Origin: Corella eumyota
Taxonomy: Eukaryota; Chordata; Ascidiacea; Phlebobranchia; Corellidae
Direction of reading: 5' to 3'
DNA length: 64,000 nt
NCBI GenBank assembly: GCA_963082875.1
Contig: OY720100.1
Location: forward strand, 11,184,591 to 11,248,590
Made by a program: the position numbers and the translations under genes. The notes beneath the pieces are model-generated. The model searched no databases. It saw nothing but the letters and a program-made list of their open reading frames with translations, and was not told the origin of the DNA. Positions 10,052 through 20,500 of this stretch are shown here, piece by piece. Every line of letters starts with the position of its first letter. Within the stretch, counting starts at the first letter, position 1.

Positions 10052-12915
10052 TTAGTATCTCCTTACTAATTTTTCTTTTAAAAATATGTCAGCTAGCTCA
10101 TCTACTTCTGCAGCAGTATAGCCTGAACATCAAGTTGACATTTACATTCAAAATTTAATTTGGGAAATAATTAGCAAAAAAATAATTTATTGTATCTAAA
10201 TTAGGAAAAGTTATAAATTTCTTTATGGTCTAAATTTCTAAATACTAAAAAGTAAAAAAAAATGAGGTTGTATAATGTATGATATAGTTACCGTTTTTTA
10301 ACAAAGACTTTAATATATCTAACTTGACATGATATGTAGCTAAACCGGTTCGTTCGTTATCGTGTTCGCAAAAATCAGATACTTTATATGCATCAACATG
10401 TATTCTATTAGCAAATTCAGCAAAACTTAAGTTATCGGAAAACTTTCTGATCACTTTATTCAAAATACCATATCCCTCTAAAAAATATAACAATGTTTAA
10501 AATAAGTCGCATGACACCAATGTGGAATATATTAGTATTTTCAGTAATTAATCGTTTAACATGTTTTGATATGTCACAAGATAGTTTTAATACAAAATTA
10601 ATACAGTTAAAAGTGTTATAAACCTGGATCATGGAAATTTAATGATTTAACAGTAGAAGGAATTTGAAGTTGTAGTATTATATCTTTAAACTGTCCAAGT
10701 TTTTCTGTTTGAACAACAAAAGGTCAAATTTTCGAAACTGAAACTTGACCCTACAAACCAACTTAGAAATTTTATTCATTTAACTTTTTTACAACATTGA
10801 CTATAAAAACCAATACCATGGAGAAAATACACTTAAACAATAAAATTACCCTTTGGTGACGTATCCCACAAATCCTTTTTATCTAAGAATAGGAACAGAT
10901 CAAATGCATTTTCAAATTGCCTGGAAAAAAAAGCAATATTTAAAGCAAATATAAATTAAAAGTTGAGTTTAACTATTTTTAAGAAAATATTAATTATTTT
11001 TTAAACTAATAAAATAGGTAAACAACGAAATAATAATACATATTTTTTTCTCAAAATTTTAGTAATTTGCAATGATTAAAAAAGAATATTCTTTAAACAG
11101 TGACTATATTAAAAACTTAATAACCTGTTTTCAGTACAAAAAGAAAAGATTTTATTTAAACTCTTGATATTCTCCTTGCTTAAATTTTCTGATAGGGTCA
11201 GTAAAAATGTGCGATAACGTAATACATATCTTAACGAAAAAAATAATTTAACTGATTTTGACATGTTATTAAAAGTAATGTCTTAAAAATAAAACAAAAA
11301 ATTTAAAATTACACAAAATACCAATAAAAGTATTATTATTTTTTATTTAATATCAGGAAAATTAAAACAATTTTTTTTTAAATTATGGTTTACTCTGTCA
11401 TTTGAGGTGGATTTAATTTCAAAGCATGTTCTTTCAAATTTTCGACTGTGGCTACAAGTGATGTAACAAAAGGTAAAAATCTTTAAAATTCGTTTAGATT
11501 TTATAAACACAATTTAAAAATAAATAATACAAAAAATAGTAAAACCTGCGAGTTTATCCAATTGACTATTTAAATCAGAATTGTTCAGGTTTTGATTTAG
11601 TTCCTGAATTAATTCTAATTTTTCTGTTAAGAAAAAAACACATTAAAAAATCAATAAATCACATATTTTTTTAATTTAAGCTGCTATCTAACTATAAAAA
11701 AAGAAATAAAATAAAGATTTTTTAACTATCATATTACCATCAAGACTCATAGGTCTACTTTCCGATTTGCTAGCCCATAATCTGTGGTCATCCATATGCA
11801 TAAACAATTCAAATGCATCCGTAAACTGTCTATATAGCACAATAATATTAATCCAAACAATAATCTTATTATATGCAAATTTAGTATACAGAATTTTGTG
11901 TACAACCTGGTTTAGTGTCCTCATGTTATGCTTATTATAAAAAAAAAATTTAAACTAAACTTTTTAGATGAGTTTTCCTTATTCTAAAGTACACTAATCA
12001 CCTATTCTAAAGTACACTAATTTATTTAGTTGCATTTATAAATATAAAAATAGGAATTGGGAATTAAAACTTGGGGTTAAGTTATGTAATGACAAAAGTT
12101 TTTATAAAAAATAAGGTAATAAAACATAATTTTATACAATATATTGTCAGCAAAATAAGTATACCCTGTTCCAATATATGGTGCAAATATTTGTTTTAAA
12201 TTTCTTAACATTTTTTCGCTTTTTTCGTTTGAAATTTTCATTATAAATGTGCGATAATTTATTTCAGATCTAAAAAAAGGAAGATATTTAAAAAAAACTT
12301 ATACACACAAACAAAATTAGACAAGTGTATATTGAAAGTTGTTATCATAATCTTAAACAATATAATTTTTTATAAATGTTATTTTCATATCTGAGTTACA
12401 GTAAACCAAAACAAGCTAACTTTTAACATTACCTAGTTATTCGAGATGGGCCAGGTTGAGAAAGTTGATTTATTGGCTGTAAAGCATTACTTAAATTGCT
12501 CAAGAAATTATTTGCCATTTCTTCTAAACTTTGAGTCGTGGAAGTTGGAGCTAATTAATTTATAGTGAGTTTGGTGTTTAGATTAATCCATTTAAATTTT
12601 TTTTATAAAATTTACCTGTTGTAGACCTCCAGTTTTCTATTAACTGATACTTTTGTTCTACAACATTATATTGATGGTTTTGAGTAATACTGCTAATAAC
12701 AAATTCACTGAGATTTAACCCACGTGAACTTCTTGCAAATTCATTCCATAAAGTTTGATCGGAAAACTTACGAATTACTTCGTAGACTTTGTCTTTGTCT
12801 AAAATATATTAGTTTTACCAATATTTAAACAATATTCAACAAAAAACTATGATAAATTTTTAAATAAAAAAAGTTTAAACATATTTAATAAACAAAACTT
12901 ACCTATTTCAACCAT
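10052..12915 (-). CDS. DD-DED-DED-DD protein (386 aa)
   Basis: Twelve coding exons, right to left: 12903-12915, 12616-12798, 12433-12550, 12165-12269, 11738-11829, 11546-11623, 11394-11451, 11125-11229, 10850-10920, 10624-10704, 10292-10477, 10052-10122; 1,161 nt. Layout: Death domain 1 (residues ~1-66; LWNEFARSS, QKYQLIENWRS), linker with LEEMANNFL (66-105), DED 1 (106-196; YRTFIMKISNEKSEKML, FELFMHMDDHRLW), short linker (197-215), DED 2 (216-300; YRTFLLTLSENLSKENIKSL, FDLFLFLDKKDLW), Death domain 2 (302-363), and tail AEVDELADIFLKEKL. No signal peptide, membrane segment or enzyme domain. Known Death and DED folds act by homotypic stacking, so this is inferred to be a cytoplasmic scaffold bridging two partners. 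The start is chosen because ATG opens a short 13-nt exon, as in the neighbouring genes. No named orthologue recognised. Confidence 0.85.
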
Positions 12916-13969
12916 GTTAAAATTTAATCCAATTCAGTGTAACTGTGTTTTTTTTTAAATTTAACATTTACACATCAAATATTACAGAAAAATCTCTAAA
13001 AAAGTTGTTTAGATTATGTTTATTATATTGATGTTTATTATAGACAAAATTTAGATACTTTATGACAAACTTTAATTTTCTAAGGTAATATTCAACTAAA
13101 AATAAACTTTTATATGTTTAAAAAAGTTATTGATAGCATGATATATATACAGTTGATAAAAATGTAAATTCGAATTTAAGATTTCTTACCGTAATACAAA
13201 AAACTTAATATTTTGATACATTTCACTAACCTGGCAAAATTCTTTTTCTAGTTGTTAAAGATGACTTTTTTTTGTTACAAAAAATTTCAAGTAATATGTA
13301 ATATTTAAAATAATCTAAACCAGAATTAAAATTGTGGATTATTTTTACAGGTAATTTAACAGTTTTAAAAACATTATTACATCATGTAGCATGATCATAA
13401 GATCATTTAGAAAAACAATTTAATTGATCAACAACACAAATTATTAAAAACTAATTTCAAAGATTAATTCCAAGTTAAAAGCAATTTAATAAAATGCATT
13501 TAAATATATTTATGTTTGCACAAAATAAAAATTAATTACATGTTAATTTGAAAAACACAATAGCTTACAGTAGTACAACTTAAAATTGCTATTTTTCAAA
13601 ACACATGTTAAAATAAGTAGAACCATATTTAAAACAGAAAAATTTACAGATTTTGCTTTATCAAAATTAACAATGCCTACTGCTTACTTTTACCCAGAAT
13701 GATAAAATATTCAGAAAAAAAAACTCAGCAATTCGTTGTAAGTTTTAGGAAAACATATATTTAATTTAAAAATTTTAAATTCAGTATTTTTAAAAAAAGG
13801 GTTCACATTAGAAATTAAGTCATACAAATCATAACAAAAAAAACAGGTTACAATGTTTAAAAACATTTTGTAAAAATAATACAAAATGCTTAAAAACCTT
13901 GTTAAAATGTTCAAAGTGAATAACCAAATATTGATTCACTTTTATATTGTCATTAGTTCCTTTACTGCT
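12916..13969. other. Intergenic between the two right-copy death-fold genes
   Basis: Counterpart of 2,881-3,934 and almost base-for-base the same. It contains the 3' UTR of the upstream DD-DED gene and the leader of the gene starting at 12,915. The 67-codon open frame at 13,711-13,914 (minus) is conserved only because the whole block is identical, so it is not evidence of coding. Confidence 0.55.
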
Positions 13970-15920
13970 TTATACATTGGTTCGAATAGCTACAACATAA
14001 AAATAAACATTATTTTTGTAAATTAGACAATTTGATAGGTTATAATTTTTTTTTAATACTTTTATTTAAAAAAAAAATAACTTATTAATATGGAAAAAAT
14101 CTTATCCTCAAAAATGTAATTATTTAGCACATTACAGTCAGTAATTTATTTTCTACATACAGGGAATGAAATAATGGGTAGCTGTTAGCTAAAAAAAAAT
14201 CGATTTTTAAAATTAGCAAATCGTTTTTTTTACAAATATAGGCTATAATAAAACACTTATCTATATTTATGTATTTTTTACGAGCTATTTTAAATCGGTT
14301 TTAAACTAATTTAATTACATCAACGATTAAATTAGTTTTTTTAAATACATAACACAGCCTTAAAGTAATTAAAAATGAGGCGTTTTTTGTGCAAAAAATT
14401 ATTTACAATTGTTTAACAATACATAACATTTTAAAAATGCAGCTTAAGGCGTCAAGTGTTATAAAAAACGAAGATTACGACTTGGGCCAAATCATTGCTC
14501 TAAAAATGCAACCTAATTTTTAGCGAACCGAATTTTAAAGGTTAATTCGTACCCCGACATATGTCTAGCCATATATAATTATACTAATAACAAACAAAAA
14601 ACAATTCAAACCCATAACAAGTTGATCCAAATCATTTATTACTTCAGGAATATTAAAGGTCTGTATGAGTTCCTTTATTAGTCCAAGTTTTTCTGTTAGA
14701 AAAGAACCATGTTAAAAATAATATAGAGTTTTGTTAAAATTAGTGAAAATCCAAATTTAATGTTTATATTCATGTTTTTATTCAGTTAAAAAAAATTACC
14801 TTCCAGAGACATTGTCCCGCTACCAGATTGACTCGCCCATAAATTATTGTCATCCAAATAAACAAACAACAAAAAAGCATTTTCAAATTGCCTGAGAAAA
14901 TATTTGTTTTAAATATATTTATTATACTAGAAGTTATTATACTTTTATAAATCAAGTTATTATACTTTTATAAATCAAGGCTTTTGATTTTTTCTTATTC
15001 TTAACACTAACAAGTTTTAAGAAAATTCGTACCTGTTTTCAGTGTACGGGGAAAATATTGCTTTCAAATTTGTAAAATTTCCTTCAGTTAATTTTGAAGA
15101 TAGATTAAGCAGAAATGCCCTATACCTTATTTCATACCTTAAAAAAATTAAAACATTAAACTGCATAATAAAAAATAAAGCTAATTAATAATGTATATAA
15201 ATTAAAGTAATATTTTAATGTTTAACCTTGTTATTTGAGGCTGTCTATCTTGGGTTTGTTGTATTGGTTGTTGTTGTTCATTGTTTGGATTTGGGTTTAA
15301 ACTTTCTGGATTATCTACCAAAAAATTATTTGCCAATTGTTCCAGTCTTTCACTTGTGGCAGTTCGACCTTTTTATAATAAAGGTAATGATTTAAATATG
15401 TGATAACCAACAAAATGGCACCTACTTCTAATTTTAACCAGTATTGTAAATCCAAAAATAATTTAAAACCGTTTTTTCAGCCTATTTTACTTGGATTGTT
15501 TTAAAAAAAAATTAAATTTAAAATTTTGTTGTTTTGATTTAAATAAAAACTAACCAGTTGCAGATCTCCATCTTTCTATTAACTGATACTTCTGTTCCTC
15601 AGAATTATGTTGATGATTTTGGGTAATATTGCTGATAACATATTCACTGAGATTTAAACCACGAGAGCTTCTTGCAAATTCATTCCATAAAGTTTGATCG
15701 GAAAATCTACGAATTACTTCATAGATTTTGTCTTTTGCAAAGGAATCTTTAAAAAAAATTTAAAAAAAAAAGTTTTATTAATTTAATATCCGCCAGCTTA
15801 AACAAAGCATTCAGAACTGTATTTTAAGGTTTCATTCTTGGATTGTAATATGGTTATAAAAACTAAAATGATTTTTATTAAAAAAGAGTACTAATTTAAT
15901 AACTTACCTCGTTCTGGCAT
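13970..15920 (-). CDS. FADD-like adaptor with DD followed by DED (210 aa)
   Basis: Seven coding exons, right to left: 15908-15920, 15555-15746, 15227-15368, 15033-15125, 14800-14891, 14612-14692, 13970-13989; 633 nt. The Death domain (residues 1-68) shows FSDQTLWNEFARSSRGL and QKYQLIERWRS. A flexible Gln/Asn/Pro-rich linker follows (69-115) with ERLEQLANNFL. The DED (116-204) shows YRAFLLNLSSKLTEGNFTNL, then FENAFLLFVYLDDNNLW and EKLGLIKELIQ. The protein ends AIRTNV. FADD of vertebrates has the same two domains in the opposite order (DED first); FADD links death receptors to caspase-8, and a similar cytoplasmic adaptor role is inferred here. The gene sits between the DD-DED-DED-DD gene and the DD-DED-caspase on one strand. 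Orthology to FADD is not claimed. Confidence 0.85.
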
Positions 15921-16488
15921 GTTTTAAATTTAATTCAAGTTACTTTATACAAAAATATATAAGGAAATTAAAAAGTTTAACCTAGACAAAAAAAACAATA
16001 TATGATTACATTATTAATACAGAATTACGATATTAAATTAGTAATAAAAATATTAAAAAAATGGTTAATAAAAGCTGAAGATGTTACAAAAAATAGTGCA
16101 TTCAAATTAAATTACAATTTTTAATAGTAAAAGTGTAAAGAACAAATAATAATTCGTAAAATTATTTTAAATTATAAAATTAAAATTGGTTTAAATAAAA
16201 ATTTGCATAAAAATTAATAAAAAATATCCGTCAAATGTAGCTAAGAAAAATTATAAAAGAAACATTAACACTACTAATTTAATTAATCCTAATATTTAAA
16301 CAAAATTTGAGAATTTTGTGCAAAAATTCCTGTTTCTTTTGTTGAAACCTAATAAAAAAAATGTTTACTGTATTTTAAAACATATTTTCTTGAAAAAAAA
16401 TCTAAATTTTAAAGGTTAATAAACAAATTATAACTATTTACAAATTAAAATATTTTTTTAATAATAAGCTTACAATATCTTGGCATTC
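15921..16488. other. Intergenic, AT-rich
   Basis: Upstream region of the DD-DED adaptor (minus sense), and the 3' flank of the decayed Death-domain gene. No further exon or repeat could be supported. Confidence 0.5.
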
Positions 16489-17147
16489 TTAAAGATGGTT
16501 GCCAGTAAGAAAGTTCTCAGCTAGCTGTTCAAGTTCTGGTACAGTATGACTTGAATCTATTAATATTAAAAATGCAACAGTTATTTTTGTTAATAAAAAA
16601 TGAATTTTTTGCTAACACAAAAACAAACCCCATGTAAGGCACATATTTTCAATATAAGACATAAAAATATTTTTTTTTTGTATTAGGCTTCGTTATTACA
16701 ACTTATATTGTAATTGTGTATAAAAATATTTAAATTCCTAAAAAACGAATTATTACTGTTATCGATCCATGCTTTTGTCATTAGAAAACTTTCTTTCTTC
16801 AAAAGAATTGGGACAATCAGCACAAATGGTGTTTATTTTTAGTGTTTATTTTAATGTAATCCAAATTCACTTCTTGCAAACTCTTTCCATTCAGCTTCAG
16901 AGTTAAACTTGTGAATTACTACATATATTCTATCACTGTCTCCTACAGAAAAAAAAAGTTTTAAAATGCATAACATAGATTAAGTTAAAAACCCAACTCC
17001 TAAAGAAGTTTGACACTTAGACACCTACAACTTTTTTTTCAAAATTTATATTTTTAGCAGGGCAATATAGCCAACTATAAAACTATCACAATATAAAATC
17101 AATAAATATTAAACAGTAAAATATATTTAGTTTTACTTACCAGGCAT
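16489..17147 (-). pseudogene. Decayed Death-domain gene
   Basis: ATG at 17,145-17,147 opens a 7-nt exon (17,141-17,147) exactly as in the neighbouring caspase gene, spliced to an exon beginning at 16,942. This reads the first half of a Death domain (IYVVIHKFNSEAEWKEFARS) but meets TAA at 16,851-16,853, before the later helices seen in all the other copies. A second coding-like segment (16,489-16,549) reads VPELEQLAENFLTGNHL and stop, matching the post-domain helical motif and last exon of its neighbours, but it cannot be joined in frame to the first part with the splice signals seen. Middle exons are missing. It is a relic of a fifth member of the family. Confidence 0.6.
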
Positions 17148-17549
17148 GATTTTTGTTGATTTGTTGTTGTTTTAAAAATTTACAACTATTTTTTTAAATA
17201 AAGTATAAATGTATCTAAAAGAAAATGTAAAAGATTATGTCTTATAAAAAACTTTTGATAAAACAATAATAAAAATAATGAATTTTGATAATATAATATT
17301 TTAAAAATTACTAAATACATCCAGTATTGTACATTATCAAATTTAATAAAATGTTATTAAAATCAATTTTAAAATAAAAACAAACACACCATTCAAAGAA
17401 ATTCAATGTTAAAAAAAACATTTTGAAGATTTGATTTTAACGTAAAATCAATAAAACAAACCAAATTTAAAGTTCCTAATAAACATACAAAATTTTTCAT
17501 AACAAAAAGTTTTTTAAACTGTTTGAAGCCCAAATTTGTTTTAACATTT
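17148..17549. other. Intergenic between caspase stop and Death-domain relic
   Basis: About 400 bp of AT-rich sequence holding the caspase 3' UTR. No other feature seen. Confidence 0.5.
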
Positions 17550-20500
17550 TTAAACATCAGTTGTCTTTTTGGGCAATCCAGGAAATAAATAAAGACACTT
17601 ATTTAAATAGCTAGTAGATTCAACCATTTGTTTACACTCATGAGATTTAAATCGTTGGGGTGTGTTTGAAGTTCTTTGTGATACCACACGTCTAGCCTGA
17701 AAATATTAAAGTATTTTGTTACAAGGTAAACCATGTAAGGTCATATAATTTTACAGCAAAGCATTAATTAACGACATTACCCTTTAGGCAACAAAAATCC
17801 TTTGCTTACTATTTAAAATAATAACAAAAACAATATAACAAGTAAAAAACATTATGCAATATTTATATTTATTATTAAAAATTTATTTATATTTAATATT
17901 AAAAAATTCTAAAAAATGTATAAATCTACATATAAATTGCTAACCTCAGTAATCATATCATGTACATGCATTTTTTTCGCTTCACGCTGAAAAATATTTG
18001 CAACAGCGTTTAGAAACCAAGAACCATGATTTTGATCTCGAAAGGAAACATTTCCTGGGTTTAAAAAAAGTTGTATTACATTTGCTCGACGTTAATGTCT
18101 GTTAACAATAACCAACAAAACAAACCTTTCAAGGTTGAATGCACAATCAAAAGATCAGATTTCGAACACATTATTTTCATTGCTTCATCTGTCATATCTA
18201 AATGTAAAAAATAAAATAGCAAAATATTTTTTAATTTATTCATAATGTGCTTAACTTTTTAACTCAATATCATTAATAACAAGTGTAAATACAAGCACTT
18301 GTTTGCATTTTTGTTTCTATATAGCGGAAAAAAAATAAAACAATTGTAAGTATAAGGGATTTACCTGAGCTTCGTGAGTTGTCTGTTATATCATGCGAAA
18401 CGCCTTTGTCTCCTTCATCTACAACAAATATTTTTATAAGTTCATTGACTTTTTCTTATACAAAACTTTTTTTGTATAAGACTTAGTTTGATTAAAAGAT
18501 ATAATCTTTTTGTTTAGTAGGTATTTAATAAGCCAAAACCAAACAATTTAAAAAAAGAAAAAAAAAGTCGACATATATTAAAAATTAAGATGTTGTTTAA
18601 TAGAAATACAAAATATTGATTATTTAAAAACTCACCTCCACGACAACATTGAAAAAACAAAAGTTTTGGCTTGTTTTGCAAATGAACTGCATGATTATTG
18701 TAAAACAACTTAATCACAAGTTCGGTTTGTATAATTTTGCTATCCCTGCCCACAATATAACCTAGAAATCGCCAAAAAAAAATAAATATAAAACTATTTC
18801 TTTAGGTTTTTAGGTATTAAAATGACATAGTAAATTTTGTTAGCTATGCGTCCATGTAGTCAGCCTAATTTAACTTACCTTCAGAACCGTGACTCATAAG
18901 AATAGCAACTGCATAGTCATAATGTAATTCTGACTTGGTGAAATCACGCAATATTGCATACATCTCCTATTTTAAAAAATATATAAAGATACCATAAATA
19001 AATGTATGAGTAACTAACCATAAAAAAATTTTATTGAAATTAGTAAAGTTAATAAAATAAAAAATTTTTGTTACCTTTGCTGTTTTGTCTTCCTCGATTA
19101 GAACTTCACAATCCATTCCAAGCCATAATTCTTTCATTAATTCAACATCGCGGTCTGACTTTGTTCTTTCAGACTTTGTGTCCTGGAAGTTGTTGTTTAA
19201 AATCAGCACTCTTCCTTTTGGACTACTTTTAATGTCATATATCTTGAAAATATTTAAATTTTTTAAAATAAAACTAGACAATTATTGTTTTTAAATTAAA
19301 TTGCAATATAAAAATTTAAGTTATTAAAAATCTAAGAGATTTTAGCTATAAAAAATTACTAATACTAGCTGAAAAAAAATGCCAAAAATAATTTGGCAAT
19401 ATTTTAGGTGTTTACTAAATTAAGTTCACATTATATAAACATTATAAATCTCCTACTGATTCATCATTTAAATGATTATTAAATATTGTGGCATCCGGGC
19501 ATGGTTGAACAACAATGTCACCCTCACAAATTGTGTCATCAGGAATTGTTTTTGAAGTTTCTTGATAGCTGTTTTTTTCTACAGACTGTACTCTTTCAGC
19601 TAAGTATAAAAAAAAATTCTTTCAAAATAAATTTAAAATATATTTGTTGCTTTGTCGATAAAGCAACAAATATATTTTAAATTTACACAAAGTCTAAAGA
19701 ACAAAAAAGATTTTTTGCTTATCATAAATAATGTCAAATGCAAGACAAAGTTTTATTAGCACAATAAATCTTAAGTTTTAAAACTGTAGCATTATTTATA
19801 ACAGCAATATACCAAAATACTATTAAACTTTAATAATAAGTAATACTATAAACATAATTCCATTTAGTTATAAAGTTATTAACAATATTTAAAATTTTCA
19901 AATTGTAGTTTTTTAAAGGCCATAATTACTTAAAGGTAGCAAAAAACTACCAAGCATACCGGGTAAATCTTCTTTATGCGTATCAACCTCTTCTCCTGAT
20001 ACTGGTTGTATTTGGTCTAAAATTTAAAAAAAACAAATAAACAAGTTTTTTTCGGCTCTTGTATCAACAACTTCATAGCAATTTGAATAATAATTACTTT
20101 CCATTTAACATAGTAAGCGCGTTTAAAAGGTTTTGAAAAACAACAAATGTTATTAACCTTCATAAACATGTCGTTCAGTTTGTTGGGATATAAGTCTTTC
20201 TGCTGACGTTGTCATTGGAGTGGTAACGTCTATATATTTTAAAATAATAGTTTAGTTTATCATAAAGATAGTGTGAAATTACTTTAAAATAATTTTACAC
20301 AATCAAGATTGGCAAGTGAGCGAGACAACAACAAAAAAAAACAGATTTAATTTGTGGTTGAATACTTTTAACAAAATCTTTTAACAAATATGTTACAATA
20401 ACAAAAAACAAACCATTATACAAAAGAAATGTAGAAAACAATTTAACAGAATACCTTAGCATTGTTAATTTTTGAATAAAATTTCAACAGTTTTAAATGT

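Noticed and set aside
11394-11451. End of the DD-DED-DED-DD gene at the TAA that follows PPQMTE
   Set aside because: A GT donor overlaps this point (GA|GTAAAC), and using it joins in phase to the next DED exon; the same phase pattern occurs at the other linkers.
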